This document shows, one piece after another, positions 26,871-36,095 of a stretch of DNA of 64,000 nt. Where the stretch lies: NCBI RefSeq assembly GCF_018861045.1, contig NZ_JAHKQJ010000010.1:558001-622000 (forward strand), written 5' to 3'. The notes beneath the pieces are model-generated. The model searched no databases. It was not told where the DNA came from and worked only from the letters and a program-made list of their open reading frames with translations. Origin of the DNA: Octadecabacter sp. B2R22. GTDB taxonomy: Bacteria > Pseudomonadota > Alphaproteobacteria > Rhodobacterales > Rhodobacteraceae. The position numbers and the translations under genes were made by a program. The stretch's first letter is position 1; every line of letters starts with the position of its first letter.

Positions 26871-26942
26871 TTAGAAATCGAACTCCGTTCAAAGTGGTGC
26901 AGCGTTACCTTCGCTGAGTTGCCCAATAGGTTAGACGCTCTA
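26265..26942. repeat. 12-bp inverted repeats spanning the orphan gene
   Basis: TAGAGCGTCTAA (26265-26276) and its exact reverse complement TTAGACGCTCTA (26931-26942) lie near the two ends of the orphan gene. The left copy is inside the gene's last codons, the right copy overlaps the rimO stop. They may be insertion footprints, a chance match, or transcript-end signals. Confidence 0.4.
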
Positions 26943-28319
26943 TTTCGCAACCGTCCCCCACAGATCATACTCTCCAGCCTCATCAACCTCGACACGCACG
27001 ATCTCGCCGACGGTCAACCCGTCCGTTCCTTCATCAATAAACAAATTTCCGTCGATTTCCGGCGCATCCGCCTTCGTGCGGCAGGTCGCAATTCCGTCCT
27101 CATCAATGTCGTCGATGATGACGTCCATCACCTGACCGACCTTCGCAGCGAGTTTGGCTTCGGAAATTGCCTGTGCCTTTTCCATGAAGCGGTCCCAGCG
27201 GTCTTGTTTGACCTCGGCTGGCACATGGTCGGGCAAAGCGTTTGAGCGCGCGCCGTCGACGTTTTCGTATTGAAAGCAGCCGACGCGGTCGAGTTGGGCT
27301 TCGTCCATCCAGTCGAGCAGGGTTTGGAACTCGTCCTCGGTCTCACCCGGGTAGCCGACGATAAAGGTTGATCGCAGGGTGATGTCAGGGCAACCCGCCC
27401 GCCATTCGTTGATGCGGTCCAGCGTGCGTTCGGCATGCGCTGGGCGGGCCATGCGGCGCAGAGTTTCGGGGTGGGCGTGTTGGAACGGGATATCCAGATA
27501 GGGCAGGATCAGACTGTCTGCCATCAGCGGGATTAGTTCGCGCACGTTGGGGTAGGGGTAGACGTAGTGCAGGCGCACCCATGCGCCAAGGCTGCCCAGA
27601 TCGCGGGCCAATGTGGTGATCGGCTGTTCGGTCAACCCGCGCCGCTGGTCTGACGGCCAATCGGTGCCATAGGCAGAGGTGTCCTGTGAGATCACCAGCA
27701 GTTCTTTTACGCCGTTTTCCACCAGCTTTTCGGCTTCGCGCAGCACGGCTTTGGCGGGGCGTGACGTCAGGCGGCCGCGCATGTCGGGGATGATGCAGAA
27801 CTTGCATTTGTGGTTACAGCCCTCGGAAATCTTCAGGTAGCTGTAGTGGCGCGGCGTAAGCGACACACCGCTGGCAGGCAGCAGGTCGATAAACGGATCA
27901 GGGCTGGGCGGCACATTGGCGTGCACGGCATCCAGCACCTGTTCGTATTGGTGCGGCCCCGTCACGGCGAGGATTTTCGGGTGATGTTCGCGGATATAGT
28001 CAGGCTCGGCCCCCAAACAGCCAGTGACAATAACCTTGCCGTTTTCTTGCAACGCCTCACCGATTGCATCAAGGCTTTCGGCCTTGGCTGAATCGAGGAA
28101 CCCACACGTGTTCACGATCACTGCTTCCGCACCCGTGTAATCGGGGCTGATCGCATAGCCCTCGGCGCGCAGGCGGGTCAGAATGCGTTCGCTGTCCACC
28201 AAGGCCTTTGGACACCCAAGCGAGACCATGCCGATGGTCGGCTGGCCGCTGCGTTTGGGTTCTTGGATTTTGACCTTAGGGGCCAAGTCGGGGCGGAGAT
28301 TAGGTGGGTTCTGAGACAT
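26940..28319 (-). CDS. rimO: ribosomal protein S12 methylthiotransferase
   Basis: RimO is a radical-SAM enzyme that adds a methylthio group to an Asp of ribosomal protein S12. ATG 28319 gives 459 residues. The N-terminal UPF0004 domain ([18 protein letters not shown]) carries cluster cysteines. The radical-SAM motif is in [17 protein letters not shown], and the C-terminal TRAM domain is [16 protein letters not shown]...ADAPEIDG. The PEIDG tail distinguishes RimO from MiaB. It precedes the divergent glycan cluster. Confidence 0.95.
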   Translation of the reverse strand: MSQNPPNLRPDLAPKVKIQEPKRSGQPTIGMVSLGCPKALVDSERILTRLRAEGYAISPDYTGAEAVIVNTCGFLDSAKAESLDAIGEALQENGKVIVTGCLGAEPDYIREHHPKILAVTGPHQYEQVLDAVHANVPPSPDPFIDLLPASGVSLTPRHYSYLKISEGCNHKCKFCIIPDMRGRLTSRPAKAVLREAEKLVENGVKELLVISQDTSAYGTDWPSDQRRGLTEQPITTLARDLGSLGAWVRLHYVYPYPNVRELIPLMADSLILPYLDIPFQHAHPETLRRMARPAHAERTLDRINEWRAGCPDITLRSTFIVGYPGETEDEFQTLLDWMDEAQLDRVGCFQYENVDGARSNALPDHVPAEVKQDRWDRFMEKAQAISEAKLAAKVGQVMDVIIDDIDEDGIATCRTKADAPEIDGNLFIDEGTDGLTVGEIVRVEVDEAGEYDLWGTVAK

Positions 28320-28490
28320 GAGGGGCGTGTAACGGGATTCTGCGGCGGCGGGAAGTGGGGCCGCGCGCTGAACCACAATGAGGTTTAACGTGGAATTGGC
28401 TTTCGGGATTGGCTAGACGCAGGCTATAATCGCTTAAGCGGTGAAAATAATTAACAACACGGACGCGCTGGCGTTAAGAGGTGGGCATAA

Positions 28491-29192
28491 GTGATCATTG
28501 GGCATATCGGGGCACGTAAGGGCAGCAAGGGCGTGCCGAACAAGAATTTTCGCGACATGTGCGGCAAGCCGTTGATTGACTGGTCGCTGGATCAGCTTCT
28601 TGAGAGCAGCCGGATTGATGCGGTGGTCGTGAGCACTGACAGCCAAGATATTTACGATCATGCGGTCGCCAAGGGTGCGCTTGCGATTGGGCTGCGGCCT
28701 GCGCATTTGGCCACGGATGACGCGCCCAAGTGGGGTGTGTGGCAGCATGCGTTAGAGGCCGCCGAGGCTTTGGCGGGTAAGGCCACAGCTTTTGTTGATT
28801 TGGATTGCACATCGCCGCTGCGTTTGATGGAAGATATCGACGGCGCGGTTGATTTGTTTCAAGCGGAAACTCCGGACATGGTGATGTCGTGCTGTCATGC
28901 CAACAAGAATCCGTATTTCAACATGGTCGAGCTGAACGATGAGGGTTCTTTGCGGGTATCCAAGCCGCTGCCTGGTGGGGTCTGGGCACGCCAGAACGCG
29001 CCTGTCGTCTATGAACACGCGGCGTCCACTTATGTGCTGGCGCCGGAGTATCTGCGCAAAGCGTCGACCATCTATGAGGGTCATGTGATCCCGTTTGTGA
29101 TGCCTGCTGATCGCTGCATGGATGTGGATGACCCGTTGGATTGGAAGATTGTAGAATTTTTGATGAAGGATCGCTTGAATGAAACAGCTTGA
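28491..29192 (+). CDS. CMP-nonulosonate cytidylyltransferase (NeuA/LegF/PtmB-like)
   Basis: The 233-residue enzyme should activate a nonulosonic acid (sialic, legionaminic or related) with CTP. It has the nucleotide loop GARKGSKGVPNKN, the acceptor motif LIDWSLDQL, VVVSTDSQDI, and the metal region VDLDCTSPLR. The start is GTG 28491, preceded by GAGGTGG about 9 nt upstream. A -10-like TATAAT sits at 28425-28430. It is followed by an SDR gene with a 14-nt overlap. The sequence looks nearer to legionaminic-acid-type enzymes (PtmB) than to NeuA, but the exact sugar cannot be read. Confidence 0.85.
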   Translation: MIIGHIGARKGSKGVPNKNFRDMCGKPLIDWSLDQLLESSRIDAVVVSTDSQDIYDHAVAKGALAIGLRPAHLATDDAPKWGVWQHALEAAEALAGKATAFVDLDCTSPLRLMEDIDGAVDLFQAETPDMVMSCCHANKNPYFNMVELNDEGSLRVSKPLPGGVWARQNAPVVYEHAASTYVLAPEYLRKASTIYEGHVIPFVMPADRCMDVDDPLDWKIVEFLMKDRLNETA

Positions 29193-29967
29193 AGGACGGA
29201 CCGTTTTTATCACTGGATCGGGCGGCGTGTTGGGCAGCACCTATGTGCGGCGCATGTTGGATCAAGGCGCTAAGGTGGTCGCGACCGATTTACCGGGACA
29301 TCGTTTTGACGGGTTGAAAGACGCGCATGGTGATAATCCTGACTTTGCGATCTATCCGCTGAACGTGTCCGAGGAAGACGAGATCGTTGAGATTTTCAAG
29401 ACCGTGCACGCGGATGGTTGGGAACCCGATGTGGTGCTCAACAACGCCGCCATCACAGGTGAGATGTTGATGGGCGCGGGCGGAACGTTTCCCGATTTCG
29501 CAGACACGACCCTTGAAGACTGGGAAAAGACCATGAAGACCAACCTGACGGGCGCCTTTTTGGTGGCACGTCAAATGGATCGTGACATCGTTGGGAAACG
29601 CAAGGCGACGTTGATTAATGTGGCGTCTATGTATGCTTTGAACGGGGCGCACCATCCGATTTATGATGGCATGCCGTTCAAGAATTTCAGCGCCTATGGT
29701 GTGACCAAAGCGGGTATTCACGGGCTGACAGTTTGGCTTGCGGGGTATTGGGCAAAGCGGGATGCGACGGTGAATACCATTGCACCGGGGGCTGTGTTTA
29801 ACGGCCATTCTGATGAGTTTCAGAAGCGTGTGGGAGAGCTGATCATGGCGGGCCGCATGTGTGAGCCAGATGAAATTGCGGATGCGATGTTGTTCCTTGC
29901 GTCTAAGCAATCAGGTTACATGACGGGCCAGATGATCAACGTCGACGGGGGCTTTAGCGCGTGGTGA
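29179..29967 (+). CDS. short-chain dehydrogenase (PtmA-like)
   Basis: The 262-residue SDR has the cofactor motif TGSGGVLGSTYVRRML near the N-terminus, the NNAAIT element, and the catalytic Tyr-x-x-x-Lys in SAYGVTKAG. Position, overlap with the cytidylyltransferase gene and overall look recall PtmA, an SDR encoded with CMP-legionaminate genes in Campylobacter flagellin-glycosylation loci. It likely oxidises or reduces a sugar or CMP-sugar intermediate. The specific step is inferred from context. Confidence 0.82.
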   Translation: MKQLEGRTVFITGSGGVLGSTYVRRMLDQGAKVVATDLPGHRFDGLKDAHGDNPDFAIYPLNVSEEDEIVEIFKTVHADGWEPDVVLNNAAITGEMLMGAGGTFPDFADTTLEDWEKTMKTNLTGAFLVARQMDRDIVGKRKATLINVASMYALNGAHHPIYDGMPFKNFSAYGVTKAGIHGLTVWLAGYWAKRDATVNTIAPGAVFNGHSDEFQKRVGELIMAGRMCEPDEIADAMLFLASKQSGYMTGQMINVDGGFSAW

Positions 29968-30893
29968 TCCTTGTCATCGGGGCGGGGTCTATCGGGCGCC
30001 GCCATGTGGCGAATTTACAAGCGCTGGGCGAGGACGCAGAGCTGATCGCGTGGCGCGAGTACGACCGCGCAACCTTGGAAAAGCGCAACGACGTTAAAGG
30101 TTTGGTCATCGCGACGGCGACGCAGGTGCGGTTAGAACTGGTGCAATTGTGTGCAGCAAAGAACTGGCCGTTCTACGTTGAAAAACCGCTACATTGGACT
30201 ACCGAAGGGGTCGCTGAAATTTACGACGCCGCTGGGGATTTGGCGCGACGATCTATGTTGGGGTTCATGGCACGCTATCATCCGGTGGTGCAGGCGTTGG
30301 CCGAGCAAGACCTTTCGGATGTCTACGGGTTTTCGTTTGAGATTGGTCATGATGTGCGCCAGTGGCGGCAAAACTGGTCCTTCCCCGAAAGTTACGCCGC
30401 CAAGGCGGATGGCGGAGGAGTCTTGCTGGACCTGTGTCATGAACTTGACCTTGCTAAGGCGTTGTTCCCTGATCTTGCAGTGCAATCGGTGGCAAGCGTT
30501 GGGCATGCGGATTTTGCGGGCGTCGATTTTGCCAGCCGTATCGCGTTGACGGACAGGGCTGGGCGCATGGGGACCGTGGCGATGGATTATTTGTCCCCCG
30601 TCAGTTTGCGCCGCTCTGATCTGGCGGGAACACGCGCCGCACGTAGCCTTGATATGTTGGCGGCGGTCATCACGACGGACAGTGGTGATGGGCCGAAGGC
30701 GCAGACCTTTGCATATGATCGAAACGACATGTTCCAAGCGATTACGCGCGATTGGCTGGCGCTGATCGAGGACGAAAACGCGGCATTGTCCCCGCTTGCA
30801 CCGCGCCTCAGCGATATACGTGGATCGAGCGATCTGATTGCACAGGCTTGGGGTGAACGGGTGTTCACGGGCTCCGCTGAGATGACGTTTTAG
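29961..30893 (+). CDS. Gfo/Idh/MocA family oxidoreductase
   Basis: The 310-residue protein starts at GTG 29961, overlapping the SDR stop by 7 nt. It has the Rossmann motif VIGAGSIGRRH, the EKP-type motif YVEKPLHW (catalytic Lys region), and GGGVLLDLCHELDLA typical of the second domain. Such enzymes reduce or oxidise activated sugars, here presumably in the nonulosonate or linked glycan pathway. Its 3' end overlaps the convergent Kdo-transferase-like gene by 4 nt. Confidence 0.85.
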   Translation: MVILVIGAGSIGRRHVANLQALGEDAELIAWREYDRATLEKRNDVKGLVIATATQVRLELVQLCAAKNWPFYVEKPLHWTTEGVAEIYDAAGDLARRSMLGFMARYHPVVQALAEQDLSDVYGFSFEIGHDVRQWRQNWSFPESYAAKADGGGVLLDLCHELDLAKALFPDLAVQSVASVGHADFAGVDFASRIALTDRAGRMGTVAMDYLSPVSLRRSDLAGTRAARSLDMLAAVITTDSGDGPKAQTFAYDRNDMFQAITRDWLALIEDENAALSPLAPRLSDIRGSSDLIAQAWGERVFTGSAEMTF

Positions 30894-32158
30894 ACGGTTA
30901 GCAAGCCCAACAAGGTCGTGGTGATGTGAGACAGCCCTTGGGTCGCCTCTTTGCGGACCTGACTGGCACGGTCTGCTTGATCGGCCAGATCACTACGTTG
31001 CAGAGCTATGGCAAGGTCAGACGCGGACTTAATATACGTGCTGCCCTCAGCGAGGATTAGACGTTCATAGTCCGCCGCAAAGTTAGCGACTTTTGTGCCA
31101 TGCAAGACCGCGCAGTCCAGCGCAACGGCCTCCCAAGGGTTGTGGCCTTGGGTGGCATCGAAAGACCCGCCGATCAACGCGGCAAAACTCGCGCGGAACC
31201 AGATGCCCAATTCACCAAAGCTATCGGCGATGAATACGTCTGTGCCAAGGTCGGGCATGTGTTGTGAGCTGCGCGAGACATGCGTCAGCCCGAGGGCGTC
31301 ACATTCCGTTGCAATCGCGTCCGTATCCGCCAAGTTGCGCGGGGCGATAATCAACAAGGGAGGCTTGGCGTTTTCTTTACGCAAAGCTTTCTGTGCTGCC
31401 AAAGCCACCGTCACGTCTGCTGGGTGGGCGGATGCAGCCACCCAAGTTGGTCGATCGGGCAGGGCGGCCCGCACCGCTGGATCGTCAGCCAAAGCAGCAG
31501 CTGCCACCTTGAGGGAGCCTGTCACCTCAACAAGTGTGTCATCGCCCATGAGTGCCGTTATATGCGCGGCCGTTCCAGCGTCCTGTGCGTGGCGGGCATC
31601 GAGCAGGCGGAACAGGTCGCCGTAGGCTCCGCCAAACCGCGTCTTCGCTTTGGCGCTGGCCCTGGTGATGCGGGCGGCGACATAGGCTTGGGGAATACCG
31701 CGGCGTGCACAGGTGACAGCCATGCGGGGCCAGATTTCCTGATCCGACCATATAGCGAGATCGGGTTTCCAATGATCCAAGAAGGCGTTCACGGGGGTCG
31801 GCAGGTCGAGCGGTAAATACTGATGACATGTGTTCGCGGGCAGGTTTTTGGCAAAGACTTCGCCAGAAGACCGCGCTGACGACGTGACAAGGAAATGCAG
31901 ATCAGGCCAGGCTGCGGTCAGTTTGTCGATCAACCCACGTAGGGCCATGACCTCACCAACGCCGACACCGTGCATCCAGACCAGCGGCCCGTCTGGGCGC
32001 GGCAACGTCGCCTCTCCGAGCTTTTCGCCCCAGCGTTTTGGATCTTCTTTGCCTTTTGCCAACCGCCGTTTCAACAGCGGGCGCGCCAAGGGCGCGAGGC
32101 CCCAACCCATCGCGAGAACCAGCCGAAGCATCGGCCCGATGCGCGGCTTAGTGGTCAT
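30890..32158 (-). CDS. Kdo-transferase-like glycosyltransferase (WaaA paralogue)
   Basis: ATG 32158 gives 422 residues. The N-terminal domain WMHGVGVGEVMALRGLIDKL...FLVTSSARSS with the PLDLPTPVNAFL segment, and the C-terminal PRNLADTDAIATE and ALIGGSFDATQGHNPWEAVAL blocks, mark it as a member of the WaaA/KdtA family. A second, more canonical waaA lies at 43.2-44.4 kb. This copy sits inside a nonulosonate cluster and overlaps the epimerase gene by 11 nt. I infer that it may transfer a CMP-nonulosonate, or add Kdo to a linker, instead of acting on lipid A. Confidence 0.8.
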   Translation of the reverse strand: MTTKPRIGPMLRLVLAMGWGLAPLARPLLKRRLAKGKEDPKRWGEKLGEATLPRPDGPLVWMHGVGVGEVMALRGLIDKLTAAWPDLHFLVTSSARSSGEVFAKNLPANTCHQYLPLDLPTPVNAFLDHWKPDLAIWSDQEIWPRMAVTCARRGIPQAYVAARITRASAKAKTRFGGAYGDLFRLLDARHAQDAGTAAHITALMGDDTLVEVTGSLKVAAAALADDPAVRAALPDRPTWVAASAHPADVTVALAAQKALRKENAKPPLLIIAPRNLADTDAIATECDALGLTHVSRSSQHMPDLGTDVFIADSFGELGIWFRASFAALIGGSFDATQGHNPWEAVALDCAVLHGTKVANFAADYERLILAEGSTYIKSASDLAIALQRSDLADQADRASQVRKEATQGLSHITTTLLGLLTV

Positions 32159-33266
32159 GGAACCGTTTCTGCAAATTGCCCTGCCAGAGCGCGTCATCAC
32201 TGACGATATCGGCAAAGCGCTTTGCTGCGTCGCCCTGCCCAAATGCATTATGACGTTCGTAGCGTTTGCCCCATTCTTCAGTCAGGAACGCCGAAATTGC
32301 AGCCCCATCAGAGGCCGCAACAGAGCGCAAGGACGGTGCTTGTGCGCGGTTGGTTTGGCGCGTGCCGACGTCAAGCGACGGTGTGCCAAGGAACGGAGCC
32401 TCGCGAACACCCGCGCTGGAATTGCCGATCATGCAGGCTGCGTTTTTCATCAGTTCGGAAAAGTGCGCGAACCGCATGGACGGCAGGATACGGAATTGGT
32501 CTTTGGGCAACCGGTCGAGAACCGTGAAGATGTCAGCCGAGCCGGGATCATTGTTGGGTGCGATCACGACGAACGGCTTGCCTGATGTTTCAAGTTCTGC
32601 AAACAAATCCTGTGCTTGCTGACCCATTGTGTCGGCCTCGGATGTCACTGGGTGGAACACGACGATCCCATAATCACCTTGTGGTAGATCATAATGCGCG
32701 CGGACGTCAGCAATGGTCACGCCAGATGGGCCGGAATGGAAATCCAGCTCAGGTGAGCCGATCACAAAGATTTCGTCGGCGGGCTCGCCCATGGCCATGA
32801 CCCGTTTTTTGGCGTCAACGGAGCTGACAAAATGGTGGCTGGCGAGTTTGGAGTTACAGTGGCGGAAAATCTCATCGATGGTGCCGCTGACTTCGCCGCC
32901 CTCAATGTGGGCGCTGCGAATGTAGTTCGTTGCGGCCACGAGGGCACAAGCCAATGCTTCGATGCGGTCGCCATGAACCACCACAAGGTCGGGCTTCATT
33001 TCGGCGACAAATTCCGAGAACCCCATGACCGTTTTGGCCAATATGCGATCCTGTGGATCGCCTTCTTCTTGATTGACGAATTCATGCACGCCGACGCCCT
33101 CGGTTCGCGCGACCTCAACCTTGGTGAGGCCATAGCGTTCCATCATATGCATGCCGGTGACCCAGAAATGCACGTTGTGTCCTGCGTCACGGGCGGCAAT
33201 TGCCAGCGGTTCCATTTTGCCGAAATCTGCACGGGTGCCGGTTACGAAAAGGAGGGTTCTGGTCAT
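32148..33266 (-). CDS. NeuC/LegG-type hydrolysing NDP-GlcNAc 2-epimerase
   Basis: The 372-residue enzyme makes a ManNAc-type sugar by hydrolysing and epimerising a nucleotide sugar, the entry to nonulosonate synthesis. It has TGTRADFGKMEPL, VVVHGDRIEALA, SAHIEGGEVSGTIDE and NSSAGVREAPFLGTPSLDVGTRQTNR, all typical of the hydrolysing group. ATG 33266 (MTRTLL) was chosen over upstream ATG 33287 because only it fits a GCAGG spacing and family length. It precedes the Kdo-transferase-like gene on the same strand. Confidence 0.9.
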   Translation of the reverse strand: MTRTLLFVTGTRADFGKMEPLAIAARDAGHNVHFWVTGMHMMERYGLTKVEVARTEGVGVHEFVNQEEGDPQDRILAKTVMGFSEFVAEMKPDLVVVHGDRIEALACALVAATNYIRSAHIEGGEVSGTIDEIFRHCNSKLASHHFVSSVDAKKRVMAMGEPADEIFVIGSPELDFHSGPSGVTIADVRAHYDLPQGDYGIVVFHPVTSEADTMGQQAQDLFAELETSGKPFVVIAPNNDPGSADIFTVLDRLPKDQFRILPSMRFAHFSELMKNAACMIGNSSAGVREAPFLGTPSLDVGTRQTNRAQAPSLRSVAASDGAAISAFLTEEWGKRYERHNAFGQGDAAKRFADIVSDDALWQGNLQKRFHDH

Positions 33267-33393
33267 CAAAGTGCCTGCATTTTTCATGAGTCTAACTGCA
33301 ACCCGTCTACGCCACAATGAATACCTTGGCGGTTTATAGCGTTGCAATTTATGCGCGTATTGCTTAGCACGCCGCAAGCAAAGCGTAACTAGG

Positions 33394-33813
33394 ATGGTAC
33401 AAAAAATGACCGGCAGTAACAGGATTGTAGTCACGTTTGGGACATTCGACGTCTTTCACATCGGGCACCTCAACATCCTGAAACGCGCGCGACTTCACGG
33501 CGATACTTTGATTGTCGGGGTTTCATCAGATCGTTTGAACATCGAGAAAAAAGACCGCGCGCCCGTTTACCCAGAGACAGAACGGATGGAAATTGTCCGA
33601 CAGATCAAGGCCGTCAGTGATGTATTCCTTGAGGACTCGCTGGAACTTAAAGGCGAGTATCTGCGGCAGTTCAATGCGGATGCTTTGGTGATGGGGGATG
33701 ATTGGGAAGGCAAATTCGATCATTTCAAAGAAATTTGCGATGTGATCTATCTTCCGCGGACCGAAGGCATCTCAACCACGCAAACGATTACCAAAATCAA
33801 GAAGTATGACTAG
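33394..33813 (+). CDS. TagD-like glycerol-3-phosphate cytidylyltransferase
   Basis: The 139-residue nucleotidyltransferase has GTFDVFHIGHLNILKRAR with the HxGH motif and RTEGISTTQTI, the signature pair of CDP-glycerol-forming enzymes; the alternative is CDP-ethanolamine or another CDP-alcohol. It should make CDP-glycerol for the next gene, with which it overlaps by 8 nt. ATG 33394 or 33406 may be the start. It is divergent from the epimerase operon across 127 bp. Confidence 0.85.
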   Translation: MVQKMTGSNRIVVTFGTFDVFHIGHLNILKRARLHGDTLIVGVSSDRLNIEKKDRAPVYPETERMEIVRQIKAVSDVFLEDSLELKGEYLRQFNADALVMGDDWEGKFDHFKEICDVIYLPRTEGISTTQTITKIKKYD

Positions 33814-34798
33814 TACGCCAAACGTTGCTTTCTATGTCCGCAACCGATTTCAGGTTAGCCACCTACGGCCCCTATTTCGAGTGACATCAGGGGCGACTTG
33901 GTTGCTGAAAAAAGCCAAAGATGCTGACGCCTTCGGGGTTGATGGCAGTGAACGCATTTCATCTGCGCCCGTGTTTATGCGGCGTAAGATGGAACAGTAC
34001 GACATCATCGTATCACATGCGAAACCACCCGGTAAAACGCCCCTGCGACACGCTAAGTTTGTGATGGTTCAGTACGGCTACGCGAAAGAACCTTACAACT
34101 TTGGCGACTGGCGAAAACAAGCACAGGCAATCTTGGCTTACGGCGATTATGCGGTTGATAGGTTCAAGGCCCACGCTCCTTCATTCGCGATCGGGAACCC
34201 TCGTCTAGACGACTGGAATAGCGACGGCTTTGTTGATGCGGCTCGTGTTGAGGTCGGGCCGTTGCCGACGGACAAACCCGTGTTGCTTTATGCACCTACA
34301 TGGGGTGATCTCAGCAGCCTTCCGCAGTGGTCTGAACAGGTTGCGGAGCTGTCTCAGTCGTTCACGGTTCTACTTAAGGCGCACCACAATTCGGTCCGTG
34401 ACGGCCAGCTTCAGCGTCTCAGTGTCTCACATGGTGTGATTGACGTAAGTCATATTGATTTGATGCGTGTCTTAGCGGTTTCGGACGTCGTGATGTCGGA
34501 CTATTCTGGCGCAATATTTGACGGAATAATGTGCGATAGACCGGTGGTTTTGTTGGACGTCACCGGGATCGACGCCAAATTCGGAAACAAGCTTGATGGA
34601 TCCAGCCTTGAGATGGCAAGGCGTGATGAGTTGGGAACACGCGTGTGCACTCCAGACGAGTTAAGGCCCGCAATCGCAAAGGCGCTGCGCGATGGATCAA
34701 GCATTACTCCCGAGCTAAAGGCCTCTTTGTTTTCCTCTAACTCGGGTAGTGTTGGCCAGGCATATCTGGACGCGCTTGAGAAGATCGCCGCGCTTTAG
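33806..34798 (+). CDS. CDP-glycerol glycerophosphotransferase family protein
   Basis: The 330-residue protein resembles TagB/TagF enzymes, which transfer glycerol phosphate from CDP-glycerol to a glycan or lipid acceptor. Visible blocks are LLYAPTWGDLSSLPQW, LLKAHHNS (His) and SDVVMSDYSGAIFDGIMCDRPVVLLD. These peripheral membrane enzymes are typical of teichoic acids but also of Gram-negative capsules. Its TagD-like partner is directly upstream. Its 3' end overlaps the convergent neuB-like gene by 4 nt. Confidence 0.85.
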   Translation: MTSTPNVAFYVRNRFQVSHLRPLFRVTSGATWLLKKAKDADAFGVDGSERISSAPVFMRRKMEQYDIIVSHAKPPGKTPLRHAKFVMVQYGYAKEPYNFGDWRKQAQAILAYGDYAVDRFKAHAPSFAIGNPRLDDWNSDGFVDAARVEVGPLPTDKPVLLYAPTWGDLSSLPQWSEQVAELSQSFTVLLKAHHNSVRDGQLQRLSVSHGVIDVSHIDLMRVLAVSDVVMSDYSGAIFDGIMCDRPVVLLDVTGIDAKFGNKLDGSSLEMARRDELGTRVCTPDELRPAIAKALRDGSSITPELKASLFSSNSGSVGQAYLDALEKIAAL

Positions 34799-35826
34799 CT
34801 GGAAAAATCATCCCACGTCAGTTGCTGGTTTTTCGTGACCGCAACCTTCAACGTCTTGCCGACAACCTTATCGAAATCATAGCCTGCAATTGCACCTGAC
34901 CCCGGGCGGCGGGCCCAAATGTCGGCTTCGGTGATGGTGTGGCCTGCTGGCAGGTCGGCGTCCGCAACAACGGAGGCACGCGCGAACCGGTAGACGTCTT
35001 CTTCGGCAGCGGTGCGTTGTTTGGGGTTGTGCAATGCTGTGTGAATTTCGGCAGAGCGGTCGATCAGGTGGCGCAATTCGGAGGGGTCCATGGAGCAAAT
35101 GATATCCGGCCCTTTGCGGTAGCGCGTGTCGGTGTAATGACGTTCCAGAATGCACGCGCCAAGCGCCACAGAGGCCAGCGCCATTTCCGGCCCGATGCTG
35201 TGGTCTGAAAAGCCGACAACGGCGTTCGGGAAGGCGTCTTTCAGGTCGGTTACGCCTTGCAACGATACGATTTCAGGCGGCGACGGATAGAGGTTGGTGC
35301 ATTCCAACAACGCATACTCCACGCCCGCGTCTTCAAGGATTTGCACTGACGCGCGAACCGTTTCGATCGTCTGCATGCCCGTGGACATGATCACCGGTTT
35401 GCCCTTGGCTGCGATGTGGCGGATCAGAGGCAGGTTGTCTGCCTCACCGGACCCGATTTTGTAGGCGGGCACGTCCAACGTTTCGAGGAAGTCACAGGCC
35501 GCACGGCTGAATGGTGTCGAGATGAAAATCATCCCCAGCTCTTCGACATAGGTCTTCAGTTGCGCTTCGTCTTCTAGGCTCAGGGCGCATTGTGCCATCA
35601 CATCCCAAATTGACACATCCGCGTTTGGCGGGAAGATTTGCTTGGCCTCGTCGGTCATTTCATCTTCGACGATATGCGTCTGATGTTTAACCATTTCACA
35701 ACCGGAAAGCGCGGCCAGCCGTGCCATTTCTTTGGCGACATTCAAATCCCCGCCATGGTTGATGCCAATTTCGGCAATCACAAGCGGCGGATGTTCAGGG
35801 CCGATTTCACGGTTGGCGATTTTCAT
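34795..35826 (-). CDS. NeuB/LegI-type nonulosonic acid synthase
   Basis: The 343-residue enzyme condenses PEP with a ManNAc-type aldose to form a nonulosonic acid. It has the TIM-barrel start PLVIAEIGINHGGDLNVAKEM, the KIGSGEADNLPLI segment, and GFSDHSIGPEMALASVALGA. A C-terminal SAF/antifreeze-like domain begins near RFARASVVADADLPAGHTI. ATG 35826 has GGAGG at proper spacing. Sialic and legionaminic synthases look alike at this level, so the product is left as a nonulosonate. Confidence 0.92.
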   Translation of the reverse strand: MKIANREIGPEHPPLVIAEIGINHGGDLNVAKEMARLAALSGCEMVKHQTHIVEDEMTDEAKQIFPPNADVSIWDVMAQCALSLEDEAQLKTYVEELGMIFISTPFSRAACDFLETLDVPAYKIGSGEADNLPLIRHIAAKGKPVIMSTGMQTIETVRASVQILEDAGVEYALLECTNLYPSPPEIVSLQGVTDLKDAFPNAVVGFSDHSIGPEMALASVALGACILERHYTDTRYRKGPDIICSMDPSELRHLIDRSAEIHTALHNPKQRTAAEEDVYRFARASVVADADLPAGHTITEADIWARRPGSGAIAGYDFDKVVGKTLKVAVTKNQQLTWDDFSS

Positions 35827-36095
35827 AGGAAGCCTCCAGTTAGTTGCCGTCCTTTTGCCACGCACCGAATGGAAACGCTAGATGTCGGTTCTGCGGACAT
35901 CGCCTAACTTCTCCGTATGTGCTCGCGTGGCGGAACGAGGATGACGTGCGCGGACTGGGCTCACAGGGATCGCGGGGCGCAGAAGCAAACACTTCGGGCT
36001 GTAGCTGATTGTCAAAACCGGACCGAAAATTCTATGGTCATGCATCTATCAGTCGCCGATCTGATTCCGCTACCTCTGCCGAGAAGGACCTATAA

